Source: Pontibacter actiniarum
Lineage (GTDB): Bacteria > Bacteroidota > Bacteroidia > Cytophagales > Hymenobacteraceae
Reading direction: 5' to 3'
Assembly: GCF_003585765.1 (NCBI RefSeq)
Contig: NZ_CP021235.1
Span: 2,108,001 to 2,172,000 of the forward strand
DNA: 64,000 nucleotides
Shown here: in pieces, positions 44,072-51,858 of the stretch
Layout of the letters: each line of letters opens with the position of its first letter
Position numbering within the stretch: the first letter of the stretch is position 1
Position numbers and translations under genes: made by a program
Notes under the pieces: model-generated
Seen by the model: the letters and a program-made list of their open reading frames with translations, nothing else
Databases searched by the model: none
What the model was told of the DNA's origin: nothing

Positions 44072-44476
44072 ATGAAAACAGGCAACGACACAGGAGGCCA
44101 AAAGTCTTTCGATGCTACGAGTGAGCAGCAGCAGGATGGGCTGATTCTGCGCATAACGGGTGAGCTGGATGCCAACACCGCCGTTGCCGCAGATGATACG
44201 CTGACGGCGGCCCTGGCTCAGCCGATCCGTTTCCTCCTCATCGACTGCAACGGCCTCCGCTACGTTTCCTCGGCTGGCCTGGGGGTGTTTCTTTCCGCTT
44301 TTCATACGTGTCAGCAAACAGGCATACCGTTCATCCTGTTTGGGCTGCAGCCGAAGATTAAAAACGTATTCTCTATACTTGGCCTTGAGCGGGTTATGCA
44401 AAGCGTGCAGACGGAGCAGGAGGCTTTACAACTTGCAAACGCATCCGATTCAGGTACAGAAGGCAAGCAATTATGA
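44072..44476 (+). CDS. STAS-domain anti-sigma-factor-antagonist-like protein
   Basis: 134 residues from ATG 44072 (MKTGNDTGGQ), preceded by an A-rich leader. The frame runs back to 43934, adding 46 basic, low-complexity residues that are not part of the fold; the start is uncertain. STAS core: LILRITGELDANTAVAADD, LLIDCNGLRYVSSAGLGVFL with the phosphorylatable Ser in VSSAGLG, and LFGLQPKIKNVFSILGLERV. In partner switching such proteins bind an anti-sigma kinase when unphosphorylated. No RsbW-type kinase gene is nearby. Its end overlaps the next STAS-like gene by 4 bases. Confidence 0.85.
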   Translation: MKTGNDTGGQKSFDATSEQQQDGLILRITGELDANTAVAADDTLTAALAQPIRFLLIDCNGLRYVSSAGLGVFLSAFHTCQQTGIPFILFGLQPKIKNVFSILGLERVMQSVQTEQEALQLANASDSGTEGKQL

Positions 44477-44808
44477 AGACAACCTATACGTTTCGTAACG
44501 GCCTTTGCCACATTTCGCTGCAGGGAGTTTTGACAGCGGCAGGGCTCTTTAAGCTAAAGCGCATATTTAAGCTCGCCCTGGCAGAGGATATCAGGGAGAT
44601 ATGGATAAACTGTGCCGAGCTAACCGATGTGGAGTTACCCGTACTGACCAACCTCACCCTGTACCAGCATGTGCTGGAAGAGAAGAACATTACGCTTTTG
44701 TTTACCAGCCTGACGCCTTACCTGCATAGCCTGCTGGCCAAACATCACCTCGATGTGGCGCTTTCTGTGGCCGACACAAGCGTTGCAACGCAGCAAGACG
44801 AAAGCTAA
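44473..44808 (+). CDS. Degenerate STAS-like protein lacking the phospho-Ser
   Basis: 111 residues, start overlapping the previous stop by 4 bases (ATGA-type coupling). The fold pattern matches STAS: CHISLQGVLTAAGLFKLKRIFKLAL, then IWINCAELTDVELPVLTNLTLYQHVL, where an SSAGL-type motif would be expected but the Ser is replaced (DVELPVL), then ITLLFTSLTPYLHSLLAKHHL. It cannot be regulated by phosphorylation at the usual site, so it may dimerise with its neighbour or act as a constitutive form. Assignment rests on pattern and context. Confidence 0.65.
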   Translation: MKTTYTFRNGLCHISLQGVLTAAGLFKLKRIFKLALAEDIREIWINCAELTDVELPVLTNLTLYQHVLEEKNITLLFTSLTPYLHSLLAKHHLDVALSVADTSVATQQDES

Positions 44809-44816
44809 CGGCATTC

Positions 44817-46802
44817 CTACAGTGGCACCTGCAGCGTTACGGCGGTACCTTTGCCAGCCTCCGCGTTTATTCTGAGCCTCCCGTTCAGCAGCTTCAGACG
44901 GTTCCTGATGCTGCGCAGGCCAATACCGTCGCATTTCTTCAGCTTGGCCGTGTCCGCCCCCTTGCCGTTGTCGCGCACCTGCAAGCGCAGTTTTCCTTTT
45001 GCCTGCACCACCTCAATCTCAACCAGGGTTGCCCCGGCATGCTTGATACAGTTGTTCACCAGCTCCTGCACCATACGGTACACGGCTATCTCCAGGTTCG
45101 CATCAAAGCGAGCCGCTGCATTGTACTCCTTCAGGTTGATTGTAATATGCGTCCGCGACAGCTTTTTGCAAAACTCCTGCAGTGCCACCTCCAGGCCGAA
45201 ATCCTGCAGAATGGAGGGCATCAGTTCAAAAGAGATCGTACGCGTTTCGGTGATGGCCTCCTCCAGCAGCAGTGCTATTTCCTGAATTCTGGCCACTGCT
45301 CCCGTACCGGCACCCTTTGCCTGCTCCAGGTGCAGTTTTATGCCATAGAGCAGCTGCCCCAGACCGTTGTGCAGTGCCTCTGCTATGCGCTTCCGCTCCT
45401 CCTCCTGGGTTTGCAGCACCACTTGCAGGTTATTCTTCTGCTGCGACAGGCGGTGCTGTATCGTCATCTCCTTTAGCTTCAGGCTTTCCGCCAAGTCGCG
45501 CATAAAGATGATTCCCCCCGTCTGCTGCTGCTCTGCATCAAAAGTAGGAACGAGGTTGAGCTCGTACGAGCCGGGGCGCTGCATAAAAGGCACTGCCTTC
45601 AGGCGGCAGCTCCTGCCCTGCAGCACCTGTTTCACCTTCTGGGCCACCTTTGTGTCCTTTAGGTGGGGGTGGACATCGAAGATATGCCTGCCCAGCACCT
45701 GCTCCCGCTTAAAGCCGGTGTATACCTCCATCATCCGGTTCCAGGCGGTGTAGTACCCTCTTTCGTCAAAGGCGCAGATACAGTCAACGGAGTGCTCTAT
45801 AATGCGCTCGAGCAATTCATGCTCCTGCTGAAGCCGCCGCTCGGCAGTTTTGCGCTCCTGCACCTCCTGCAGCAGCTCCTGATTGGTGTGTTTCAGCGCC
45901 AGCGCGGTTTTGCGCTGCTCGGAAATATCCACGAAAGTGAGGATAACGCCGTCCGCAAGCTTTGAGATAAGCAAGTCGAACCAGGCGTTTAAGTGCTCGT
46001 GGTTATAGAAGAGGCTTTGGCTGTGCGCTCCGCCCTGCTCCACCACCTGCACCATAAAATCGAAGAGGCCTGTGGCTTTTATGCCGGGAAAGAGGCTAAG
46101 GATGCGCTTGTTTATCAGCTCTGACGAACTTTGCCCAAGTATAGCCGCAGCGCTTTTGTTGGCCAGCATCCACTCAAAATCAACAATGTGCCCTTGCTCA
46201 TCGCGCACGGCGTGCAGGGAGGTGATCCCAATCCTAGTGTTATCGAACACGCTGTTCAGCATCTGCTCCTTTAGCGCTTCCATCGTCAGGTCGCGCCCTA
46301 TGGCAACCACCGTCTCCACTGTGCCCGCCTCGCTGAGTTCAGGCTCAATCACGCTGTGGAAGCAGCGCAGCCCTTCCGGCGTCGGCAGGTAGGTGATGCT
46401 GGTTTCCTTCTGCCCGGTCCGGAACACTTCCTGTATCCTGTCGCGTGTTTCCCGCAGCACATACTCCGGCAGGTTGAGCTCCTGGTGCGATTTCCCGATC
46501 AGCTGCTGCTTCGGTAGCCCAAAGGCTGCCTCCACCGCATCGTTCACGAATATGTGCCGCAGGTTCTTATCAAAGCGCCCGATAATATCCGAAGAACTCT
46601 CCACCACTTTCCGGTACTTTCTCTCACTCTGCAACAGGGACTGCTCCACGCGCTTCCGCTCCTCGATTTCCTGCAACAGCCTTTGGTTTAGCTCCAGCAG
46701 CTCCTTATTTTTTTGCAGCAGCTGTTTTTCCAGGCTTTCAGAAACCGGTGCGGCCTGCTCGTGCGAGACCTGCTGAAGACAGGAACGTAGGTCGTTTTTC
46801 AT
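44817..46802 (-). CDS. PAS-domain sensor histidine kinase, HisKA_3 (NarX-like) type
   Basis: 661 residues, no membrane segments. It starts with a coiled coil (about 20-55; LEKQLLQKNKELLELNQRLLQEIEERKRVEQSL). Three PAS-like domains follow (about 57-175, 185-300, 335-445), with a second coiled coil between the second and third. The HisKA_3 dimerisation region holds phospho-acceptor His478 in AEALHNGLGQLL. The HATPase has VQELVNNCIKHA, DNGKGAD and GIGLRSIRNRL. This class phosphorylates NarL-type regulators; the gene at 42931 is the likely partner. Converges on the STAS pair with an 8-base gap and no clear terminator. Confidence 0.92.
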   Translation of the reverse strand: MKNDLRSCLQQVSHEQAAPVSESLEKQLLQKNKELLELNQRLLQEIEERKRVEQSLLQSERKYRKVVESSSDIIGRFDKNLRHIFVNDAVEAAFGLPKQQLIGKSHQELNLPEYVLRETRDRIQEVFRTGQKETSITYLPTPEGLRCFHSVIEPELSEAGTVETVVAIGRDLTMEALKEQMLNSVFDNTRIGITSLHAVRDEQGHIVDFEWMLANKSAAAILGQSSSELINKRILSLFPGIKATGLFDFMVQVVEQGGAHSQSLFYNHEHLNAWFDLLISKLADGVILTFVDISEQRKTALALKHTNQELLQEVQERKTAERRLQQEHELLERIIEHSVDCICAFDERGYYTAWNRMMEVYTGFKREQVLGRHIFDVHPHLKDTKVAQKVKQVLQGRSCRLKAVPFMQRPGSYELNLVPTFDAEQQQTGGIIFMRDLAESLKLKEMTIQHRLSQQKNNLQVVLQTQEEERKRIAEALHNGLGQLLYGIKLHLEQAKGAGTGAVARIQEIALLLEEAITETRTISFELMPSILQDFGLEVALQEFCKKLSRTHITINLKEYNAAARFDANLEIAVYRMVQELVNNCIKHAGATLVEIEVVQAKGKLRLQVRDNGKGADTAKLKKCDGIGLRSIRNRLKLLNGRLRINAEAGKGTAVTLQVPL

Positions 46803-46903
46803 ATATGTACAGCGTGTTCAGGCACTTTTAATAAGGCCGCAGCGTACCGTGCGGCAGCATTAGTAAATATAGCGTTTTTCATCCTATAGTTGCCCATGCC
46901 CCT

Positions 46904-46945
46904 AAAAGCAGCCGCACCCGCTGGTGGGCGGGTGCGGCTGCTTTT
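46904..46945 (-). terminator. Terminator of the first disordered-protein gene
   Basis: Perfect 17-bp stem AAAAGCAGCCGCACCCG/CGGGTGCGGCTGCTTTT with an 8-base loop, 11 bases after the stop on the minus strand; the stem ends in TTTT. Confidence 0.85.
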
Positions 46946-46956
46946 ATCTCAAACAC

Positions 46957-47724
46957 TTAATAGTTCATATCTTTGTTGATGTAGCCTCCCCGGTCGGTGC
47001 GGTCTCCTCTGTTGTAAAAGTTTCTTTCGCCGGTATCGTAGCCTCTGTCCGAAGCGCCCCTCTGCCGGCGGTTACTGCCTGGTGAGCGCTGCCCACCCGG
47101 GTCGCTGTCGTAATACCTGTTGGTGTAGGTGTTTCCTAACTCTCTTCCGCTGTAACCCTCCTCATCACTGGAGCGGCGCGAGTTGCCGAAATCCGGAACA
47201 CCCCTGTTGGAGTACATGTGGCCGTAGCCTCCGCCTCCGTAACCAGACGAAGACACATAGTCTTCCATATTGCCCCTGGCCCCGCTCATAGCGCCGTAGT
47301 CTGCCGCACCGCCGTAACCGCCGTGCGCGCTATAGTTGGCGCCTCCAAACGCGGAGCCGCTGTAGCCGCTTAGCCTGCCGTTGCCGTAGCCTTGGTCGTA
47401 GCGGGCATTGCGCTCCCGCTGCATATCGTGCATATCGTTTTCATAGCTGTCGGAGGCGTCCCCAAAGCTGGAGAAGCCGTAGCCCTGGCGTATGTCTCCC
47501 AGGCTGCGGCGGTCTCTGCGGGTGTTTTCATAGTAGTTGTCCTCCATGCCATAGTCGCGGCTGCGGTAGCTGCCTTCGTTGCCGTAGTCGTTCCCTCGCC
47601 GGTCGCTGTGGCTGCGCGGGTGCTCCTGACCGCGAAAACGGGCTTCGTACTCCCGCATAAATCTGCTGTCGTTACGGTCTGTGTCTCCTCGGAAATACCG
47701 GTTTTCTCTGTCGTCTCTCATCAT
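46957..47724 (-). CDS. Intrinsically disordered Gly/Arg/Tyr-rich protein
   Basis: 255 residues without a recognised enzyme fold, signal peptide or membrane helix. By hand count it has 44 Gly, 38 Arg and 27 Tyr but only one Lys and no Cys or Trp. The first third is charged (Arg/Asp/Glu/Asn). The middle (about 105-175) is Gly/Tyr/Ser-rich with GYG and YGG steps. The C-terminal part alternates Arg-Gly and Tyr. FSSFGDASD at about 84-92 faintly recalls the SWFGD motif of small hydrophilic stress proteins. Composition resembles Tyr/Arg sticker-type phase-separating sequences. Codons show no frameshift, and promoter-side and terminator boundaries support a real gene. Function unknown. Confidence 0.75.
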   Translation of the reverse strand: MMRDDRENRYFRGDTDRNDSRFMREYEARFRGQEHPRSHSDRRGNDYGNEGSYRSRDYGMEDNYYENTRRDRRSLGDIRQGYGFSSFGDASDSYENDMHDMQRERNARYDQGYGNGRLSGYSGSAFGGANYSAHGGYGGAADYGAMSGARGNMEDYVSSSGYGGGGYGHMYSNRGVPDFGNSRRSSDEEGYSGRELGNTYTNRYYDSDPGGQRSPGSNRRQRGASDRGYDTGERNFYNRGDRTDRGGYINKDMNY

Positions 47725-47809
47725 ACTGTGTCAGTTTGTTTTACATAGTTTTACTCCCTTTCTAAACGCAGGGCTGATGATTCAGTTTCTAAACAGCCGG
47801 GGCTCCCCT

Positions 47810-47848
47810 AAACAGCAAAGCCTGCCGGGAAGGCAGGCTTTGCTGTTT
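47810..47848 (-). terminator. Terminator of the second disordered-protein gene
   Basis: Perfect 17-bp stem AAACAGCAAAGCCTGCC/GGCAGGCTTTGCTGTTT with a 5-base loop, 16 bases after the stop on the minus strand. Confidence 0.85.
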
Positions 47849-47864
47849 ATATAAGAAATACTAT

Positions 47865-48458
47865 CTAACGTCTGCGACCATCGTTTTCCCCGTAACGGCC
47901 CTGGTTTGCCGAGCTGTACCTGTTTCGGGCGCCAACGCTCCGCTCTCGGTCCAGGTCACGGTTGTTGTAGCCGGTGGAGCCATAGCCGGTGTTGCCGTAG
48001 TTGGCGATGCTGTTATCGTAACCACTGCTGTAGCGGCTTCGCTCGGCACTGCGGCCGTAGTTGTGGTCCATGAAGTTGGTATAGTCCCGGCTTCCGGCAA
48101 AGCTGCCGTAGGTTGGGCGGTTGCTGTAGTCCGGGAACTCGGCCGGGGCTGCAGCCTTGCCTCTCGAGCGGGGGCTGGTGTCCCCGTAGCCGCTGCCGGC
48201 TCTGGCCCCGTAGGTGGAGGCACTGTAGTTCTTTCTGTTGTAGTCGTTGCTGTAGCCCTGGGTTCCGTAGTAGTCGTTACCACGCATGCTGGCGTTGTCG
48301 CGGCCATAGTAGCTGCCACTGCCCTCGTTTCCCACGGGGCGGTTCCAACTTTTGCCGGTGCTCATGCGGCTGTAGCTATTTCTGTCCTGCTCATTACCAG
48401 CGCCGTACGCCCTCTGGCCTTTCGAGCTGTTTTGGTCGTTTAGATAGTCCGTGTTCAT
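47865..48458 (-). CDS. Intrinsically disordered Gly/Arg/Tyr/Asn/Ser-rich protein
   Basis: 197 residues from the ATG at 48458 (MNTDYLNDQN); the frame continues to 48506 but that extension is hydrophobic and unlike the rest. By hand count 28 Gly, 24 Arg and 23 Tyr with four Lys and no Cys; Asn and Ser are abundant. Tyr recurs in YG, GY and NY steps along the whole length (YYGTQGYSNDYNRKNYS; NYGNTGYGSTGYNN) and the tail ends in Arg-Arg-Arg. No folded domain recognised. Together with the neighbouring 46957 gene it forms a pair of similar composition, each with its own terminator, but I see no long residue-by-residue alignment. Function unknown. Confidence 0.72.
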   Translation of the reverse strand: MNTDYLNDQNSSKGQRAYGAGNEQDRNSYSRMSTGKSWNRPVGNEGSGSYYGRDNASMRGNDYYGTQGYSNDYNRKNYSASTYGARAGSGYGDTSPRSRGKAAAPAEFPDYSNRPTYGSFAGSRDYTNFMDHNYGRSAERSRYSSGYDNSIANYGNTGYGSTGYNNRDLDRERSVGARNRYSSANQGRYGENDGRRR

Positions 48459-48724
48459 GATGTAGTAAATTAGAATGTAATTCATCCCTTTTAACGGCCG
48501 GTTCAACTGCTGGTTGGTATTTATACTTCAAAAAAATCTGTATTTACCCATAAAAAAACCTTATTCAAGCAGAAGCCCCTCAGCATACGCCTAAAATCCT
48601 GCTCTCCTGCGTATAATATAGGATTTATCAAACCTCACCGAGCCGTAGCCCCCTGCTCCGGCGGGGACCGCCAAACACTGTGGCCGCGTAAGTAGTATAC
48701 CCCTTCGGATGTACAAAAGCGCAC

Positions 48725-49462
48725 ATGGATAAACAGATACACATCGGCACTTCAGGCTGGCACTACAAGCACTGGATGGGCAACTTCTACCCAGCCGGCC
48801 TGAAACCAAGGGAGTTCAACGGTTACTACATCCGGTTCTTCAGCACGGTGGAGATCAACAACTCCTTTTACAAGCTCCCCACGCCGGAGACCTTTGCCGG
48901 TTGGCGCCAGGCAGTACCCGACGACTTCATTTTCGCGGTGAAGGCCAGCCGCTACATGACCCACATGAAAAAGCTGAAGGACCCACAGGAGAGCCTGAGC
49001 CGGTTCTTCGGCAGTGCCGATGCCCTGGAGCATAAGCTGGGCCCGGTGCTCTTCCAGCTGCCGCCGGCCTGGAAGGTAAACCTGGAGCGCCTGTCTGACT
49101 TTATGGCACTGCTGCCCCCCTACTATAAGTACACCTTCGAGTTCAGGCACCCCAGCTGGTACACCGAAGAAGTTTTGGCGCTCCTCCGAAAACATAACGC
49201 CGCTTTTTGTATTTATGAACTGGCGCACCACATGTCGCCCCTCCACCTCACGGCTGACTTTGTGTACGTACGCCTGCATGGCCCTGACGGCAAGTACGCC
49301 GGGTCTTACTCCGAAGAGGCACTGCAGTGGTGGGCAAACCAATGCCTGGAATGGCAGCGGCAGGGGCTGGAAGTGTACCTTTATTTCGACAACGACCAGC
49401 TGGGCTACGCGGCCTTTAACGCACTCCGGCTACAGGAAATCGTCGGGCAAAGGCAGGTATAA
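48725..49462 (+). CDS. DUF72 (YecE-like) protein
   Basis: 245 residues, a TIM-barrel family of unknown function. Signatures: HIGTSGWHYKHWMGNFYP at the start, YIRFFSTVEINNSFYKLPTPETFAGW, FIFAVKASRYMTHMKKL, GPVLFQLPPAWK, FEFRHPSWY and YVRLHGPDGKYAGSYS near the end, with the final YLYFDNDQLGYAAFNAL. Cytoplasmic, widely distributed in bacteria and archaea. No functional partner is evident from the neighbours. Confidence 0.93.
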   Translation: MDKQIHIGTSGWHYKHWMGNFYPAGLKPREFNGYYIRFFSTVEINNSFYKLPTPETFAGWRQAVPDDFIFAVKASRYMTHMKKLKDPQESLSRFFGSADALEHKLGPVLFQLPPAWKVNLERLSDFMALLPPYYKYTFEFRHPSWYTEEVLALLRKHNAAFCIYELAHHMSPLHLTADFVYVRLHGPDGKYAGSYSEEALQWWANQCLEWQRQGLEVYLYFDNDQLGYAAFNALRLQEIVGQRQV

Positions 49463-49576
49463 TTCTGGTGTGAAAATTGTACAGAAACAAACGAGAAAAC
49501 TTAATTTATTCTATGGAAGCTGCCGATTGGTGGCTACCTTTACTTTACACAAGATTAGTAACCATAACATCATCCT

Positions 49577-50593
49577 ATGGACAAAATAACAACGGATATA
49601 TGCATTGTGGGTGCTGGCCCGGTAGGCCTTTTTGCCGTGTTTGAGGCTGGCCTGCTAAAAATGCGTTGCCATGTAGTAGATGCGCTGCCTGCCGTTGGCG
49701 GTCAGCTTTCTGAGATTTATCCTAAAAAACCTATTTACGATATCCCTGGTTTCCCGGAGGTGCTGGCAGGAGACCTTGTTAAGAACCTGGAACAGCAGAT
49801 TGCTCCTTTCCACCCTACGTTTACCTTGGGAGAGCGCGTAGACGACCTGGAAAAACTGGACGACGGCTCTTTTATCGTGCGCACAGTGGCAGGCACCGAG
49901 ATTGCCTGCAAGGTGGTGGTGATTGCCGGTGGCCTCGGCTCCTTTGAGCCGCGCAAGCCTGCGATTGAGCACCTGGACAAGTATGAGAAAAACGGCGTGG
50001 AGTATATGGTGCGCGACCCGGAGCACTTCCGCGATAAGCGCGTCGTGATTTCTGGCGGCGGTGACTCAGCCCTGGACTGGACCATCTTTATGGCAGGCCT
50101 TTGCAAGGAGCTGACCCTGGTACACCGCGGCACGACCTTCAGAGGCGCGCCGGAGTCGGCCGCCAAGGTGCTTAGCATGGCCGAAGAGGGCCAGATCAAC
50201 CTCATCCTTAAATCTAATGTAACAGAGGTGCATGGTGAGGAGAAGCTGGAGGCCGTTACGGTGATGGTAGACAACACGACCCCGCACCAGATCGAGGTGG
50301 ACAACTTCATCCCGCTCTTCGGGCTTGTTCCCAAGCTGGGGCCAATCGAGGACTGGGGGCTGGAGCTGGAGAAGAATGCCATTCTGGTGAACACCGAGGA
50401 TTACTCTACCAACATTCCCGGCATCTATGCCATCGGCGACATCAACACTTATCCCGGTAAACTCAAGCTTATACTTTGCGGCTTCCACGAGGCAGCCCTG
50501 ATGGCCCAGAGCGCTTACAATATCATTTACCCTGATAAGAAGTTTGTGTTAAAGTATACAACCGTAAACGGGATACAGGAGCTACAGGCATGA
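49577..50593 (+). CDS. Ferredoxin-NADP reductase, thioredoxin-reductase-like type
   Basis: 338 residues. FAD-binding GAGPVGLFAVFEAGL near the N-terminus, NAD(P)-binding GGGDSALDW in the middle, and the closing FAD motif GIYAIGDINTYPGK. The redox CxxC of thioredoxin reductase is absent, and the Tyr/aromatic-ending C-terminal extension is that of the YumC-class ferredoxin reductases. It transfers electrons between NADPH and ferredoxin in the cytoplasm. The next gene, overlapping by 4 bases, encodes a 2Fe-2S ferredoxin and is the obvious partner. TACCTTTA at 49535-49542 is near the -7 consensus. Confidence 0.92.
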   Translation: MDKITTDICIVGAGPVGLFAVFEAGLLKMRCHVVDALPAVGGQLSEIYPKKPIYDIPGFPEVLAGDLVKNLEQQIAPFHPTFTLGERVDDLEKLDDGSFIVRTVAGTEIACKVVVIAGGLGSFEPRKPAIEHLDKYEKNGVEYMVRDPEHFRDKRVVISGGGDSALDWTIFMAGLCKELTLVHRGTTFRGAPESAAKVLSMAEEGQINLILKSNVTEVHGEEKLEAVTVMVDNTTPHQIEVDNFIPLFGLVPKLGPIEDWGLELEKNAILVNTEDYSTNIPGIYAIGDINTYPGKLKLILCGFHEAALMAQSAYNIIYPDKKFVLKYTTVNGIQELQA

Positions 50594-50913
50594 AAGACGC
50601 AATAAACATATATGTGGAGCAGGACGGCGGCGAGCGCATAGAACTGGAGGCCCCGCTGGACATGAACCTGTCTGTTATGGAGGTGCTGAAGGCAAATGAG
50701 TTCCCGGTGCAGGCCGTATGCGGCGGCATGGCCATTTGTGCCACCTGCCATGTAGAGGTGCTGCAAAGCGGAGAGCTTCCTGACATGAGCGACGACGAGG
50801 CTTATATGCTCGAAACGCTTCCCCACGCTACCGACACCAGCCGCCTCTCGTGCCAGCTGCGCGTAACGCCTGAGCTTGACGGGCTGGTGGTGCGCATTAT
50901 GCCGGAGGCATAG
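50590..50913 (+). CDS. 2Fe-2S ferredoxin, adrenodoxin type
   Basis: 107 residues. Cluster ligands Cys44, Cys50, Cys53 and Cys88, spaced C-x5-C-x2-C...C as in adrenodoxin/putidaredoxin-class ferredoxins (CGGMAICATCHVEV; LSCQLRV). The adjoining DMSDDEAYMLE is the acidic recognition helix. It is translationally coupled to the reductase gene by a 4-base overlap. The terminal electron acceptor is not encoded nearby. A palindromic terminator follows. Confidence 0.94.
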   Translation: MKDAINIYVEQDGGERIELEAPLDMNLSVMEVLKANEFPVQAVCGGMAICATCHVEVLQSGELPDMSDDEAYMLETLPHATDTSRLSCQLRVTPELDGLVVRIMPEA

Positions 50914-50942
50914 TAGCAACTACCTTATACTTTTTATACAGG

Positions 50943-50977
50943 AAGAGGTGCCACGGCCGTGGCACCTCTTCTTTTTT
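50943..50977 (+). terminator. Terminator of the ferredoxin operon
   Basis: 28-base perfect palindrome AAGAGGTGCCACGG/CCGTGGCACCTCTT followed by CTTTTTT. Confidence 0.92.
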
Positions 50978-51030
50978 GCGGCTGCATCACAGCCTTGGAC
51001 ATAGCCAAGTCAGGGAGAATACTAATGCCC

Positions 51031-51091
51031 AAAGCATAAAAGCGAAGGCCTGTGCAAACTATACTTGCACAGGCCTTCGCTTTTATGCTTT
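51031..51091. repeat. Perfect 27-bp inverted repeat in the convergent intergenic gap
   Basis: Left arm 51031-51057 and right arm 51065-51091 are exact reverse complements (start AAAGCATAAAAGCG...), with a 7-base loop that runs into TATACTT. It follows the ferredoxin terminator and precedes, on the other strand, the end of the LutA-like gene, for which it is the likely terminator. Confidence 0.85.
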
Positions 51092-51114
51092 CAAGAAAAG
51101 GTATCCCCTTATAC

Positions 51115-51855
51115 TTACCACCCGCTCGCCAGCACATCGGCAATGTGCATGGTTTTGATTGGCTTGTTCTGCTTCTGGATGTAGGCCTCCAGGTGCATCA
51201 GGCAGCTGCTGTCAGTGGAAACGATGTAATCGGCACCGGTCGCTATGGCGTTGTCTACCTTCTGCTCGGCCATAGCGGTAGAGATAGCTTCAAACTTAAC
51301 GGCAAACGTACCACCAAAGCCGCAGCAGGTTTCGCTGTCTTCCATCTCCACCAGTTCCAGCCCGGCCACATTGCTTAGCAGTTCGCGCGGTCCTGCTTTA
51401 ATGCCGCACTCCCGCAGCGCACTGCAGGAGTCATGGTAGGTGTACCTGCCCGGCAGGGCGGCGCCGTCAATACGCGTAATACCCATCACATCCGTCAGGA
51501 ACTCCGTCAGTTCGTACACCTTCTTCTGCATGGCGCGGTACTTCACCAACTTCGACGACTTCACGAAGATATCCTGGTAGGCGTTGCGTACCATGCCCAC
51601 ACAAGAGGCCGAAGGAGCCACGATGTAATGGGATGTCTCACTGGAGAAATCATCCAGGAACTTATCGGCCACTTCCCGGGCCTCGTTGAAGAAACCAGCG
51701 TTGAAGGCGGGTTGCCCGCAGCAGGTCTGGTTGGGGTTATAGCGCACTTCGCAGCCTGCCTTCTCCAGCACCTTCACCATGTTCATGGCAGTATCCGGGA
51801 ACAGCTGATCGACGAAGCACGGCACAAAAATATCTACTATTGTTCTGCTTGCCAT
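51115..51855 (-). CDS. LutA/YkgE-like (Fe-S)-binding oxidoreductase subunit
   Basis: 246 residues with two CCG domains: NQTCCGQPAFNAGF near residue 45 and DSETCCGFGGTFA near 185, plus ligand cysteines in VPCFVDQLFP and HDSCSALRECG. These motifs bind a non-cubane or 4Fe-4S cluster in heterodisulfide-reductase-like proteins. LutA works with LutB and LutC in L-lactate oxidation, but neither is in this window. It starts 4 bases after the HMG-CoA lyase stop, so the two are co-transcribed; the metabolic link between them is unclear. Confidence 0.88.
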   Translation of the reverse strand: MASRTIVDIFVPCFVDQLFPDTAMNMVKVLEKAGCEVRYNPNQTCCGQPAFNAGFFNEAREVADKFLDDFSSETSHYIVAPSASCVGMVRNAYQDIFVKSSKLVKYRAMQKKVYELTEFLTDVMGITRIDGAALPGRYTYHDSCSALRECGIKAGPRELLSNVAGLELVEMEDSETCCGFGGTFAVKFEAISTAMAEQKVDNAIATGADYIVSTDSSCLMHLEAYIQKQNKPIKTMHIADVLASGW

Positions 51856-51858
51856 AGG

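Noticed and set aside
46957..48458. Disordered-protein genes as frameshift or antisense artefacts
   Set aside because: The plus-strand alternatives are shorter and equally low-complexity, while the minus-strand frames run uninterrupted from sensible ATGs to stops followed by perfect terminators, so they are treated as real genes.
51115..51855. lutABC lactate oxidation operon
   Set aside because: Only a LutA-like protein is present; the adjoining gene is HMG-CoA lyase and no LutB or LutC is seen.
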